Assembly: GCA_002633005.1 (NCBI GenBank)
Contig: NMRA01000402.1
Location: 87,663 to 151,662 of the forward strand
Direction: 5' to 3'
Length of the DNA: 64,000 nucleotides
Source of the DNA: Phoronis australis
Lineage: Eukaryota; Phoronida; Phoronidae
This document shows positions 36,101 to 43,740 of the stretch, piece by piece. Position numbers and translations under genes: made by a program. Within the stretch, counting starts at the first letter, position 1. Each line of letters starts with the position of its first letter. Below the pieces are notes generated by a model, which was not told where the DNA came from, did not search any database, and worked only from the letters and a program-made list of their open reading frames with translations.

Positions 36101-38852
36101 GTAAAAACACATCGGAAACTGATGAAAAATTTTGTAAACAACTTGAATGAAATAATAGCAGTTAACGTTCCCTCGCTGTTGTGCACATTCAATACTTACA
36201 TTGCTACCCAATTGGTATTTTATTTATTACGTTGAATGGTCTATAGCCAGTTATTGCTTAACTTGATTGTTAATGAGAGTTGGTTCTAATCATTAAATTT
36301 GCCCTAATAAGCAAGACCACACAAAATCAGGCGAGTGCAAGATGAATGCTTTACGTGTAGGATCGGGACCTTGCTATCGTAGCCTAACAAAATGGTGGAG
36401 ACTGAAATGATTGGTCGGTGAAGTTTCAGTGTTGAATCGTGTCCGGTCAGCAATTTATGAGATGTTTCGAACTTAGCCAAGTTTAAGATCTTTTTACATA
36501 TTTAACTTTAAAGCTGCTATAAACATGTCTGCAATCAATTGAATAATATATTAATTGAAAACACTCACCACTATAAACCTGGTCTATACTTATTCTTTAG
36601 ATGGGAAGTCCTGTGATCTGACCATTGGTTATTGGTTGAGAGCATGGTCGGCACGTGAAACCTTCCACCTACACAAGCTGCATTTTTTAACCTGGTCTCT
36701 AGTAATAATGAACTGTTATTCTTCCTAGATTCAGAAATCAGTTCTCATCTGAGAAAGGATTACGCTACAAACACTTTTTAAAGGATAGCGCTAGTGGATA
36801 TTAACATCTTTATCTTTCAGAATACTTAATGGGCTGTATGTTTTAAATCCCTTTTCAGGTTGAGATTCTCACTAAGTTTGGTAAGGCTGACAGGGTATAC
36901 CCAGTGGTCAACCAACGAGGAAATGTACTCACACGTAGAGTGATCATGGTAGGCTTTTGTAATGGGTCTCCAAATATTTTGTGCCTCGACTCATTCGTGC
37001 TGGCATATAATTATAGTTTTCAAAAAAATGTTGATGACATTAAATTTATTTCTTTTTAATGACAAAAATCGGCAAAAATTTTTCGTCTGAGTTTTAAGTG
37101 ATGCGCTGTATTTTTCATCTGGTTCCCTTCTGGATTTCCACCATAACTTTCATGAACAAGCCAGTCAGATTTTGACAAAATTGCTTCAACATTTTTTGAA
37201 AGCTACAGTTTACTGTAAGTAGGCTACACATATAAGGACATTGGTCACTTACAGGGGCCCCACACTTTGAGAACCAGTTTTCTCCACTGAATAACAGGTA
37301 TCAAACTGGTTCTCAAGATGCAGAGTTCATGTGACCATTGCCCATTTCAGGTATTTCATTACTTGCAGTGGCCCATCATTTATTTTGAGCTCAATTTTGA
37401 AGTCTGAGTTGAGGTCTGGTTTTGAAGTTTTAAATTAATTTTTAGTTAGGGAGGTGATATCCTATCTTTCTGTTAGAACATGTTGTTGGAAATACTGAAT
37501 TTGTGCTTCATACAAATAGTCAACTGTTTAAAAAAAGAAATGTCAACTTTAATTTGTGATTGATGTGGACCTGACTCTGTTTGTAACACTTTGTTTTTTC
37601 ATTATCCCATTGCCTCTTTGTCAGTGTCTTGGAGGTGAAGCTTCTCGCCAAGCAGTGGACAGTCTGACAGATGTTATCTGCGCTCTTTGTCAATACTGCA
37701 TCAGTGATGCCTCTTCTTGGATGCATGTTTGTATGAGTAAAGATGGCATACCATCACCACGCCTCACACTGGCACAGAAGAAAGACTTCATTAGCCTCAT
37801 TCTCAGGTTGGTAGCTTACGATAAAATTTTGCTGATTTACGACACAATACAGGGGACTAGACAAGTTAAAAAGAAAAAATGACATTACTTTATTTAGCGC
37901 TTGCTAGAATGTCACAGGGATCACCTTGTTAGCTTGTGCTGGCTGCAGCAACCACTCTGAAACGGCTGTAGTTGTCTGTCCAGCTGGTCTAGTTTAAGCA
38001 GTTCTAAAAATTCTCAATGATAGCAAGTACCAGCATATATTAATAATTTGCTTGACATGTTCCGGTGTCATTTCTTTAAACACCATCATCAGAAGAGAGA
38101 ATATAGTGGCCACCTAGCTAGGCCCAACAACAAGTGATCAAACACAGATGCAGTCAGATACAGGGAGTGACAATCAACTAGACCAACAATGACATCCTGT
38201 GGTGTGTCAGTTGCCTATTGACACTGCGCTAGCACCAACTGATGTGTAGAGCCTCACGAATTTTAAGCTCCCTTTAGTTGTTGTTTCTGCTTTCTATTTG
38301 CAAAATCATTGAAAGACCATTGCTGATAATGATTGGAGCTCTGCAGATGAATATTTACGTGTGATACGACACCGAAACATGTCAAGCCGTTTTAAATCAG
38401 CTGTTCTAAAAAAGCAAACATACCACATTACAAGCATTCTCATGTTCAGAATTTATTTAATTATCTTTGCCATAGTTTGAGCTTGTGTCCAAGTCATTAA
38501 AAAGTGTAATGGAGTGCTACCAGACCATGAAAATAAGTAGTGATGAAATCAAGAAAAAGGAAAACCAATGGATTTTGTAAGAGTGTCTTGTGTTCTCTGA
38601 ATAATAACATTAAATTTTCTTGACAAGAATGTTAATTTTAAGTTTTCCTCTAACAAAATTGTAAACTTTACCAGACATCCCATTGCCTAGACTGAAATAC
38701 AGTGTCTTCTCCACTGTTGAACAAGAATTGTTCATTCGCCATTTCTTTGTTGCAGACATTACACCAACAAGCGTCAAGCCAGAGAGCTAACGAAAGAATT
38801 CGCGTTATCGTGCCGGGGTCTACTTGGAACAGAATACGGGGCGACAACGTGA
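12159..38852 (+). CDS. IPO13: Importin-13 (IPO13) gene, 25 coding exons
   Basis: This is a karyopherin-beta family nuclear transport receptor. Known importin-13 works both ways with RanGTP, importing cargo such as UBC9 and the MAGO-Y14 complex and exporting eIF1A. I joined 25 exons into 941 codons plus stop (human protein 963 aa). The product should be an all-alpha HEAT-repeat solenoid with an N-terminal importin-beta/Ran-binding region. Landmarks: MEPTPENIETAL start, WLNTVQVSPAAWAFSWQLL, YWSELP, TMPEHWPNAVADIV, LTVLPEEFQT, SWVKFG, FWYSFQDDI, GAYAEWIQYHPEVL, VVDAICDLYKKA, GIPSPRLTLAQK, and the C-terminal CRGLLGTEYG that matches vertebrate CRGLHGTDYT. All exon phases are compatible and no frameshift or premature stop is seen. 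An in-frame stop at 12117-12119 lies upstream of the chosen ATG. Intron 14 uses a GC donor. TNPO3 is a more distant relative; the C-terminus and spacing favour IPO13. Confidence 0.95.
12480..12770 (+). repeat. Single copy of the CTCF-like-motif repeat in IPO13 intron 1
   Basis: Words such as GTGCCTCCTAGTGGCA (12611-12626), tttcatgaattttgacaaat and tctattagagtgatgacga match the modular repeats at 26190, 54200 and 61305. This looks like a short, isolated piece of the same family. Confidence 0.6.
13247..13366 (+). CDS. IPO13: IPO13 coding exon 2 (residues 11-50)
   Basis: Encodes ALVSFYSTSTDK through SWQLLDPQK. It is preceded by ttttacag and followed by gtcagc. It is the most conserved N-terminal HEAT segment and aligns with the WLMQAQVSPQAWHFSWQLL stretch of vertebrate IPO13. 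Phase 0 at both ends. Confidence 0.95.
14350..14408 (+). CDS. IPO13: IPO13 coding exon 3 (residues 51-70)
   Basis: Encodes PAEVQFFGANCLHAKISKYW. Acceptor tttgtag, donor TG|gtgagt, ending in phase 2. It aligns with the FGASALHIKISRYW segment. Confidence 0.95.
15150..15258 (+). CDS. IPO13: IPO13 coding exon 4 (residues 70-106)
   Basis: Encodes SELPVDQYEVLKSRLL and ends VVVTRLCVT. Acceptor ttctaag, donor gtgagt. The joined codon restores Trp of YWSELP, which confirms the phase. Confidence 0.95.
15502..15572 (+). repeat. Two-copy direct repeat in IPO13 intron 4
   Basis: The words gattatgagggttct and gttatttctggcgcgagtg occur twice in tandem, the second copy with a 4-bp insertion. This is a young local duplication with no coding role seen. 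Confidence 0.8.
16172..16267 (+). CDS. IPO13: IPO13 coding exon 5 (residues 107-138)
   Basis: Encodes LSTFVLQTMPEHWPNAVADI and onward to IPNLS. Acceptor ttttccag, donor gtaagt. It corresponds to the SMMPDAWPCAVADMVRLF part of the importin-beta N-terminal domain. Confidence 0.95.
16638..16691 (+). CDS. IPO13: IPO13 coding exon 6 (residues 139-156)
   Basis: A 54-nt exon encoding QTERCRLLLVILTVLPEE, flanked by tttttcag and gtaagg. The LTVLPEE motif matches IPO13 family members exactly. It is too short to appear as a long open frame and was found by phase and similarity. Confidence 0.93.
17154..17518 (+). repeat. Imperfect CAG-rich array in IPO13 intron 6
   Basis: About 360 bp of AGCAGCAGCACAGCAG-type sequence, ending 80 bp before the exon 7 acceptor. 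CAG runs are interrupted by ACAG, TAG and AACAGA units. The - strand gives long Leu/Ala/Cys-rich open frames, which are artefacts of the repeat. A perfect TACTAAC branch-point word sits at its 3' edge (17512-17518). Confidence 0.92.
17600..17672 (+). CDS. IPO13: IPO13 coding exon 7 (residues 157-181)
   Basis: Encodes FQTCHITKHRRGCLRQEL to SEDT and ends in phase 1 before gtaagt; the acceptor is ccttgtag. It aligns with the FQTSRLPQYRKGLVR segment following LPEE. Confidence 0.9.
17901..18302. mobile_element. 402-bp MITE-like element with about 120-bp terminal inverted repeats
   Basis: The element starts AACACTTTCCATTTT and ends with the reverse complement TGGAAAGTGTT. Arms of roughly 120 bp share gtgcctgaaaagttgcag and gatttccatcattttggc in inverted order. 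The centre carries several (G)CAGAAATTTCTG(C) palindromes. There is no coding capacity, and I could not define a target-site duplication, so the superfamily is unknown. It lies in IPO13 intron 7. Confidence 0.85.
19073..19289 (+). CDS. IPO13: IPO13 coding exon 8 (residues 181-255)
   Basis: Encodes MIPLLVSLFNKECPAEI through SWVKFGMGLINVDKLFPSVV to HPEANK. The first codon is split (A|TG). The donor is AA|gtgaga, phase 2. The S-S/A-W-V motif and acidic stretch match the IPO13 HEAT repeats. It is the longest exon of the N-terminal half. Confidence 0.95.
20198..20282 (+). CDS. IPO13: IPO13 coding exon 9 (residues 255-281)
   Basis: Encodes YPNTMKKLIAGILQLESL to QQQDM, following a Lys codon split across the intron. 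Acceptor tgtcaag, donor gtgagt. It corresponds to RYVNTLLKLIPLVLGL in vertebrates. Confidence 0.93.
21235..21366 (+). CDS. IPO13: IPO13 coding exon 10 (residues 282-325)
   Basis: Encodes DSIHSLCQAVAAAAENNTRV to VIALCL. Acceptor tttttccag, donor gtaggt, phase 0. It matches the SHGICRIAVALGENHSRALL helix pair. Confidence 0.93.
21840..22080. repeat. Dispersed inverted-repeat element, copy 1
   Basis: It shares agtttcaaagtttggaaatt and aatcttagacttaag with the better bounded element at 40099-40339 and ends in a similar cagtttcatggaacagttcc. It is an old MITE-like insertion in IPO13 intron 10. Confidence 0.65.
22268..22348 (+). CDS. IPO13: IPO13 coding exon 11 (residues 326-352)
   Basis: Encodes KCTGLPGTYPIHESASNQLF to TFWYSFQ. 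Acceptor gttgcag, donor gtgagc. The G-x-P-G-x-Y-P and FWY motifs match vertebrate CTGIPGHYP...LTFWYTLQ. Confidence 0.96.
23377..23515 (+). CDS. IPO13: IPO13 coding exon 12 (residues 353-399)
   Basis: Encodes DDIMSSTEALISQYKKFV to YADMSD. Acceptor ttctag, donor G|gtagat, phase 1. It follows FWYSFQ as in the family (LQDDILSFE). Confidence 0.95.
23790..23935 (+). repeat. Two-copy direct repeat (about 78 bp) in IPO13 intron 12
   Basis: The stretch with aagtcaagtc, gtgt(t/c)gcttggttggcag and ataatacag occurs twice head to tail with several differences. No function is seen. Confidence 0.65.
24679..24728 (+). CDS. IPO13: IPO13 coding exon 13 (residues 399-415)
   Basis: Encodes (D)EKELFRCYRQDISDTL. 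Acceptor ttttgcag, donor gtaagt. It matches SDEKEQFRIYRVDISDTLMY of vertebrates. Short, and found by similarity and phase. Confidence 0.96.
26031..26126 (+). CDS. IPO13: IPO13 coding exon 14 (residues 416-447)
   Basis: Encodes MNCYGILSDQVLVQLC to TTRWQ. Acceptor attatttcag. The donor is CAG|gcaagt, a GC donor with otherwise ideal consensus. No GT near this point keeps the frame and the WQ-to-E alignment with the next exon. Confidence 0.93.
26190..27790 (+). repeat. Modular satellite with CTCF-like motifs, IPO13 intron 14
   Basis: It starts with a tgtccgtccgtcc tract, then about ten modules roughly 150 bp apart. Most contain a core such as GCGCCACCTATTGGTC (26415), GGCGCCGCCTAGTGGCA (26576), GCTCCCTAGTGGCA (26725), GCACCACCTAGTGGCC (26869), GCACCTCCTAGTGGCA (27031), GTGCCCCTGGTGGCA (27158), ACCACCTAGTGGTCA (27306), CTCCCTAGTGGCA (27611) and GCCATCTAGTGGCCA (27751). 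Modules of three types recur in A-B-C order, giving a higher-order period of about 445 bp. No open frame is conserved. Confidence 0.85.
28026..28173 (+). CDS. IPO13: IPO13 coding exon 15 (residues 448-497)
   Basis: Encodes EVEGLFFLLSAVSENVNL to TNTTMISTALFLIG. Acceptor gtttaaag, donor G|gtaaac. It corresponds to HTEALLYGFQSIAETIDVN of vertebrates. Confidence 0.94.
28660..29210. repeat. Inverted-repeat region bounded by tttcatgaaat words
   Basis: The motif tttcatgaaat(t) appears near 28666, 28734 and in inverted sense near 29190, with taagtctt/aagactta words between. This resembles decayed foldback elements. Boundaries are uncertain. Confidence 0.4.
29279..29460 (+). CDS. IPO13: IPO13 coding exon 16 (residues 497-557)
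   Basis: Encodes GAYAEWIQYHPEVLGSLVPL through MALKDITREN to IVDTIQ. Acceptor ttccttag, donor gtaaga. It aligns with GALSEWLADHPVMINSVLPL of human IPO13, one of the clearest identifiers of the family. Confidence 0.97.
30398..30559 (+). CDS. IPO13: IPO13 coding exon 17 (residues 558-611)
   Basis: Encodes TVIESGKLKSQESIRLMC through LAPSIDQLRQLAQQD. Acceptor gttccag, donor gtaagt, phase 0. It matches the LISPYIQQLEKLAEE helix of vertebrates. Confidence 0.96.
30971..31102 (+). CDS. IPO13: IPO13 coding exon 18 (residues 612-655)
   Basis: Encodes HTVAAKSAILVRISMFTWLF to STDHQP. Acceptor tcatttgcag, donor gtaaga. The polar tail (DTKRTDENGQQVASAS) corresponds to the variable acidic loop of vertebrate IPO13. 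Confidence 0.94.
31554..31772 (+). CDS. IPO13: IPO13 coding exon 19 (residues 656-728)
   Basis: Encodes VAIILQQITDVLQAIIRGW through VVDAICDLYKKALRTL to ILDLARQ. Acceptor atccgcag, donor gtatta. It aligns with VVVVLQQVFQLIQKVLSKW...LDLTRQ. At 219 nt it is the longest coding exon. Confidence 0.97.
32100..32540 (+). repeat. Degenerate minisatellite (about 44-bp unit) in IPO13 intron 19
   Basis: About ten imperfect copies of a unit containing caggctcagtatgagctgcc followed by tcgttataaatatactgata. Copies vary by substitutions and small indels. The array ends about 150 bp before the exon 20 acceptor. Confidence 0.85.
32690..32783 (+). CDS. IPO13: IPO13 coding exon 20 (residues 729-760)
   Basis: Encodes LIIMFDEERSQATTQKLF to KCIECCRTG. 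Acceptor ttattgcag, donor CAG|gtacag, phase 1. The last 23 nt of this exon are the first part of the 53-bp satellite unit that follows, so this exon end is the likely source of the array. Confidence 0.93.
32761..34199 (+). repeat. 53-bp satellite, 27 copies, seeded from the exon 20/intron 20 junction
   Basis: The unit starts GTGTATAGAGTGCTGTAGAA and runs through CAGGTACAGTG to catgccttcatg. There are 27 full units (32761-34191) and a stub. Near-identical copies differ mainly at two sites: G or A before tgtata, and C or T in tg(c/t)tgtag. Unit 1 overlaps the last 23 nt of exon 20. Every copy therefore carries that exon end and the donor CAG|gtacag. The A variant recurs mostly every third unit (units 6, 9, 13, 16, 19, 21, 24, 27), suggesting amplification as 159-bp trimers. 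Because 53 is not a multiple of 3 and the unit contains TAG stops in more than one frame, it is not coding. Confidence 0.97.
34828..34880 (+). CDS. IPO13: IPO13 coding exon 21 (residues 760-777)
   Basis: Encodes (G)DQENTDLVEKYMAVVSQ. Acceptor gttctgcag, donor gtaatt. The Gly codon is split across intron 20, which includes the whole 53-bp array. It corresponds to the HPDIVDSFMQLLAQ segment. Confidence 0.93.
35692..35817 (+). CDS. IPO13: IPO13 coding exon 22 (residues 778-819)
   Basis: Encodes LLKKRSHVFTSYELDFDGMF to TIKASCSFM. Acceptor caatttcag, donor gtatgt, phase 0. It aligns with ALKRKPDLFLCERLDVKAVF...TVKASCGFF. Confidence 0.95.
36859..36948 (+). CDS. IPO13: IPO13 coding exon 23 (residues 820-849)
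   Basis: Encodes VEILTKFGKADRVYPVVNQR to TRRVIM. Acceptor cttttcag, donor gtaggc. It corresponds to the less conserved ELLPRCGEVESVGKVVQEDG stretch. Confidence 0.92.
37267..37316. repeat. 14-bp inverted repeat (hairpin) in IPO13 intron 23
   Basis: TTGAGAACCAGTTT is followed 22 bp later by its exact reverse complement AAACTGGTTCTCAA. It may be the core of a small foldback element; no role is known. Confidence 0.7.
37625..37806 (+). CDS. IPO13: IPO13 coding exon 24 (residues 850-910)
   Basis: Encodes CLGGEASRQAVDSLTDVICA to IPSPRLTLAQKKDFISLIL and ends AG|gttggt in phase 2. It matches IGGQASRSLMDCFADILFAL and FPSARLSPEQKDTFSQQIL, a strong family signature. Confidence 0.97.
38756..38852 (+). 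CDS. IPO13: IPO13 coding exon 25 and stop (residues 910-941)
   Basis: Encodes RHYTNKRQARELTKEFAL to CRGLLGTEYGATT and TGA at 38850-38852. Acceptor gttgcag. The C-terminus matches vertebrate CRGLHGTDYTADY in length and content, so the gene is complete. Confidence 0.96.
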
Positions 38853-39061
38853 TCATTGTCATGGAGGACAGACCTCCTGCAGGGATTATGGCAATTCTTC
38901 ACCTCATTTCACATGAAAATAATTTGCAAAAAATTGAAATTCTTGTACTTAACAAGACCGTTTTTCTTGCTGCCAATGCCCAAATGCTGATTTGCAGCAT
39001 GTACGGGGAGCAAATCAACTTTTGGGAATATACTTTTTTCTTTATAATTTTGATAATTGAA

Positions 39062-39067
39062 AATAAA
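39062..39067 (+). terminator. Candidate IPO13 poly(A) signal
   Basis: An AATAAA hexamer lies 210 bp after the stop codon in A/T-rich sequence, with gtgtgctcagtgggtg (G/T-rich) about 25 bp further on. It fits a cleavage signal, but other sites downstream are possible. Confidence 0.4.
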
Positions 39068-39479
39068 AATTCCTCTCATCTGCCATATTGTGTGCTCAGT
39101 GGGTGAGGAATTTCAGAACTTTTGCTACAAACACCCTGTGATCCCTGGGGCTATCCAGTCATGAGAAGTTGTTTGACGTTGATTGACACTGTGTTATTAC
39201 CAGCCCTTTTATGGATTGTTTGAAGTTGTCTCATACATTTCTTTGACAGGAATCTTAACGTTCTTGCTCAAGAGTAAAATCTCGGTCAAATCTCCCCCTA
39301 AAAGCACAGTCCAGGGTAACTTAGGTGCTGTTTTGGGAGCAGGTACTGCGGAACTAAAATCTGAAGGACTGATATTTTAACGCTACCGTTGGCTGTGTAC
39401 GGCTTGTGCAAATTTTTGGCAACTTTTGTTCTGATGTTTTGCCTTTGGATGATTTTGTGTTCGTCACCTGTCAATTAGA

Positions 39480-39865
39480 TTGTTCATTAGGGCGTTCTCC
39501 CATTTAGTGATTTTACCAGACACAGAAAGTTGTGAGTGGGGGATAACATGTAGCTCCTTTGTAAACAGCCAAGCAGTCTTTTGTCTGGCATGACAATAGG
39601 CAGGTCAGTTATCTACCAGGCTTTTTACAGACCATGTGTGAACACAGTCAAACCCAGAGTGAATTGGTACATGTATGTTCGGAAAGAATAGATTGTCGTA
39701 ACTTTGGTTGTAGTTGGGCAATTTTGGCGATTTAAAAACTTAGCACTATCAGAATTTTACGAGGAATTCAGAAATGCCCTCAGCACAGCCAGTCAGGCTA
39801 GATACAGTCTTATAGGAGATTAGAGCAATTATCGAACAAAAGAGAGCTGGCCCTCCAACCATAAG
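39480..39865 (+). repeat. Dispersed repeat, copy A
   Basis: Words such as ttttgtctggcatgac, gttatctaccag and gagagctggccctccaacc recur in the same order but inverted at 59265-59570. The left end (gatttt/gactttaccag, ggataacatgtagc) also matches about 45160-45215. It is an interspersed family of unknown class. Confidence 0.7.
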
Positions 39866-40098
39866 TACCAGAATGGAGTTAATCAGTCGTTTATCTTGAA
39901 GGTATTGGCTACATGGGCCGTCTTCCCAACTTATTGTTGGGCTATAGAATCGAACAAGTTGCGATCAACGGGAAAACGCCGTATTGTCCTCATAGTGAAG
40001 TGAACCTCAGAGTCCAGATATGACGAGTCTTTGACTGTAACGTGTTGTCCTATGGCCTCACCATTGTTATCTCTGTTAAATTTAAGTTATTAAAGATC

Positions 40099-40339
40099 GG
40101 GGCCCATTCCAAAAAACTGACTTAGCTAACTAAAGACAAATCTTAAGTAGTCAATTTTAAGATGAAACCCCAAATATGTCTCAAGTCCGTTTCAAGAAAG
40201 AAGCCTTAAGTTTTTTACTTGAATTTTGTCTTAATTTTGCCTAGCTTGCCGGATGTGGAAGTTTCAAAGTTTGGAAATTGAGACAAGTCTTAGACTTAAG
40301 GAAAAAAGTCAACGAAGTCGGTTTCTTGGACCGGGCCCC
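40099..40339. mobile_element. 241-bp MITE-like element with GGGGCCC ends
   Basis: It starts GGGGCCCATTCCAAAAAACT and ends with an inverted match, GGTTTCTTGGACCGGGCCCC. Inner arms share (g)acttag and aatcttaag/cttagacttaag words in inverted order. A related copy is at 21840-22080. Non-coding and of unknown superfamily. Confidence 0.75.
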
Positions 40340-40957
40340 AGTGCTCTAAACATTAGCTTCTGTCAGAAGCTTGCTCTTGATTTGGGTCACTTGTTGTACA
40401 TTTGTGAAAGTGACTTCAACTTATTCTTTGCATTATATTTTCTGGAATTTTTGCTGCTTTTCGTATATACTGAAGTGTCATTTTTCGTCTACTTTTCTTA
40501 TAGGCTTTGACAATAGTTTCGACAAGATGAAATTTGTCATTTTTTTAATTTCTGTTCATTAGTAGTTTTTTGTGAATACACTATACCGAAATGTTAATAT
40601 TTTTATGCAACAAAACGGGCCTCCCGTTCAGTACTGCTAGGACCTTGCTATAAAGCAAGGCTTCGCGAGATTTCATGAGATATTGCAGTGTGTTTTAAAT
40701 GAGCCTGAGAACTCTGTGAGTTTGGCTAGACTTTAGCTAGGTGCTAGCGTACTGGGTCCTTGCGTTTGTGTACATGTACTCACCGGGACGTCTGGTCATT
40801 TCAATTCATTAGCTCGTTAGTTTTCTGTATACAAAACACAGTAAAACCACTGTCATCTTGTTGAAACGTTATCTGATGGGTGATTGTTTTTTATTCAATT
40901 CAGCAGATTTTGGAAGTATATGACAGGCATTGTTAGTGAGCCTGCATTTCACTAGCC

Positions 40958-41380
40958 CTGTTGACTGACTTAAAATGAAGATCGAACTGTGTTTAAATTT
41001 CATATGGTTATTCCATGAATAAAATACTGACCTGGAATGTGACTGACTATACGAAATTTCTCTTTTCAGAGTCTGTTCCGTTTTTGTCTTGGAACAAGTT
41101 CGATTTTTTGAAAATTTCTTGGAAAATTGCGATTTTCTGGAAGTACTTTTTACTGGGGCCAAATTTTGCACTGTTGACTGACTTAAAATGAAAATCGAAC
41201 TGTGTTTAAATTTCATATGGTTATTCCATGAATAAAATACTGACCTGGAATGTGACTGACTATACGAAATTTCTTTTTTCAGAGTCTGTTCCGTTTTTGT
41301 CTTGGAACAAGTTCGATTTTTTGAAACTTTCTTGGAAAATTGTGATTTTCTGGAAGTACTTTTTACTCCAAATTTTGCAC
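40958..41380. repeat. Tandem duplication of a 206-212 bp unit
   Basis: Two copies contain tgactgacttaaaatgaa, tatggttattccatgaat and tctgttccgtttttgtcttg in order, with few differences. The - strand reads openly through both copies (repetitive Ser/Lys-rich peptide), but there is no recognisable domain and the frame probably reflects low stop density only. The right flank (to 41523) ends with a TIR-like GATCCGCCACTG. Confidence 0.85.
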
Positions 41381-41489
41381 TAATAACATTGGTTTCAAAT
41401 TTAATCTTGCCGTGATATGCTTGTTTTCGGTTACCGACGACTGTCGAAACAATCTGGGCTGCTCGGCACGTACATGTACGTCGCATTCC

Positions 41490-41523
41490 GTAAACCCCCT
41501 GAACCCCCGGTAGATCCGCCACT
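41490..41523 (-). mobile_element. Transposon terminus, CAGTGGCGGATCTACC type
   Basis: The - strand reads CAGTGGCGGATCTACCGGGG, the inverted-repeat end found on many invertebrate non-autonomous DNA transposons. A similar CAGTGGCGGACCTAGG end lies at 43741. The elements themselves are truncated or decayed. Confidence 0.55.
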
Positions 41524-43560
41524 GTTATGGAAGTGCCATTTTTGTTGGTATTACGGATTTCACTAGCACGTTCGGTCAGCCGGAGCTCCACAGTTTCGGA
41601 TTACTATTACGGGTACGTTGTATTCAGTTAGGAAGAGATATTGTATGCATACATCTACAACCGCGCTGCACAGCGGGCATTGGATGCCGGGCATTCGTGC
41701 CACTTCATTCACGCGTTCTCATAATGAAGTTGGCTCCGTTTCTACTCAGACCGCTGCGTTGCATGTAGTACCGGTACCGGTACCTACTAATTGTAACGGG
41801 AATCCGTGAAGCGACCAGCAAAGGTCGCCGATCTACTTAGTATCTGAAGTCTATTGTTCGCCGGTAGCTGAAAAATTAGTTTGCAACGTTATGTAAACCT
41901 ACTTTTTCACTCGTTCGTATCGCGTACAAGGGACCCATGGTGACAACTTATGGAGAATGAAACAAGAGAGAATTGGACACTGAAATATACTGAGTTTATT
42001 ATGTTCTTAATATAAAGTACAAATCTACACACTTACAACTCATCATTAGTCCGTCGTCCTCAGCTGAGTCTCGACAAATCAGAATCCAAGAATGAATGCA
42101 TGAGCAAGAAAAAATACGCCGACAAACGTTAAAGTTCGAATAAAAATGCCCAAAAAGCTTGTTAATTTGGTTGGGATTCCTGGCCGATAGGATCGAGACC
42201 CGACTCCGAAGTTTGCCTGTGTTTGGGGCTCACAACTAAAAGGCATCGGGAAGCGGATTTTATTACTCCCAGATTCTTACGCTGGAATGAGGGGTATCAA
42301 GTTAAATGTAAAAACCAATCAAAATGAAAAGTGAAAATTTCGTCATCGGAAGTACCAAATAAGGGGATTCACCAACAGACATTCCTTTAAAATGTATTTG
42401 ACCACTCTAACTTCTGGAATTAAACCATGACTGGTTAAACATATAGTCTTCAGTTGACTCACGACTCGGCTTAACTCACGACTCCATCAATAGACGGCGC
42501 TTCCAGCACATACTAACACCACAGACCGTAGAGCGTCTTTGCTAATCACCATCAGAGGGCACCATATACAGATCTCAGATAACAGAGACTGAGAGAGCAA
42601 AGATCAAAACGCACGTTGTGCACCGATAACTGGAACCAGTGGAAGCGAAGCCGAAAGTTTGTTGCACGGTGTTGTAAGCTGGTAAGTATAAAAGATCGTT
42701 GCTGGTAGGTTTTGCAGTTCAAAGACGTCACAAAGTCCACTCGCCGGCCAGCAAGCTATGTAGTGAGGACAGCAGTGTTTGAACTTGAAGACTCGTCAAA
42801 ATATTTAGCTATGTAGTATACTGGGGAGCCCAATGTTCGTCCGCCTAAGCATAAAACCGACTTGCTGTTGTACTCACCGAATTATTCCACTTCAAAGTTA
42901 TGATCTGAATAGGATTCGATTTAACTCTCACAGATATACCGCATTCATCGATTCGGAAGTTTTCTTTAATTTGTGCCGAGTTATTTCAAATGTGCACTGC
43001 CTTCGGCAGCCATTTTATTGTGACACCTAAGTTCGTCATATGCTGCCCCCTTTTGTAAAAACTGAGAAACATGCAGAAAAAGGCCAACGAAGTAATGAAA
43101 ATTGCAACAGCCTGTTTTTATTGACATAAACTCGATTTGAAGCTTTGATGTTGAGCTCTGCACTGTGGTTTCCAATAAAAGCCAATTGGACAACATTTCA
43201 ATGCAGTTTAATGGTGAATGCGTGAGGCAAAAATGTTAAGAACCCAGCGTATCGCATTTGTCTGCGGATTTTTCCTTTGGCCTTCTAGATCCTACTAGTG
43301 CCTGGGACAAACAGATACATTGCATAAACAAACCCTGGATCATGTTTTGTGTCCCGTCGGAAGAAAATTTAAATTCGAAAACATCTTCTGAAAACGCACA
43401 AAAAAGTGTATTAGTAAAATCTACTGATTTTTAAGTGGTTTTAAAAAACAATCGGTAAACTCACCGATTTTTGTCTCATTACTTTGATACGTGTCTCTTC
43501 CGATAAGTTAGTACCTAACGTGCAGACGAGAACTCCAAATTGGAACGCTAAGTCCCGCGT
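41524..43560. other. Intergenic between IPO13 and FAAH
   Basis: No gene is recognised. It contains a short gtaccg tandem (41770-41787). The sequence near 43530-43580 is relatively CpG-rich compared with the introns and may be part of the FAAH promoter. Confidence 0.4.
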
Positions 43561-43580
43561 GGTTGCGCTGCACGCGAAAC

Positions 43581-43590
43581 AAGATGGCGG
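43581..43590 (+). promoter_or_regulatory. YY1-like AAGATGGCGG at probable FAAH transcription start
   Basis: AAGATGGCGG is the classic YY1 initiator-proximal site found in the first exon of many TATA-less animal genes. Here it sits in a locally CpG-richer stretch, 28 bp before a good donor (ATAG|gtaacc at 43617/43618) and about 500 bp before the FAAH coding start. The role is inferred. Confidence 0.5.
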
Positions 43591-43617
43591 ACGAACTTTG
43601 GAGCCTGACGAAAATAG
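43584..43617 (+). other. Probable FAAH 5' UTR exon with a short uORF
   Basis: If this exon is joined from 43617 to the acceptor before 44069, the ATG at 43584 opens a 15-codon uORF (MADELWSLTKIGSHQ). Its TGA overlaps the FAAH start as ATGA at 44079-44082. The transcript start and splice are not proven from sequence alone. Confidence 0.45.
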
Positions 43618-43740
43618 GTAACCGGACGATATTGCAGTAGGCTATGTACCAAGGCTAAGTCGCCGGATATTTTGCTTTTTCAGTAGCCAGCTTGAAAACT
43701 ATCGTCAAAATACAGCTATAAACTTCTGTCTTACTGTAAG

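Larger units (their letters stand above)
12189..38755 (+). other. IPO13 introns, contents not listed separately
   Basis: Introns 2-5 (13367-16637), 8-11 (19290-23376 except the 21840 element), 12-13 (23516-26030), 15-18 (28174-31553), and 21-24 (34881-38755) hold no additional exon or RNA gene that I can support. Weak structures are an A+T-rich tattttta-type tract near 22750-22795 and an imperfect inverted pair acatgttccggtgtc/gacaccgaaacatgt at about 38055 and 38367, the latter resembling ends of a decayed element. Confidence 0.45.

Noticed and set aside
38702-39106. 134-codon + strand frame overlapping IPO13 exon 25
   Set aside because: It uses a different frame from the one that matches the importin-13 C-terminus and continues into the 3' UTR.
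40869-41591. 240-codon - strand open frame
   Set aside because: It runs through a tandemly duplicated 206-212 bp repeat, so the peptide is itself duplicated. There is no known domain or neighbouring exon; a repeat-derived chance frame is more likely.
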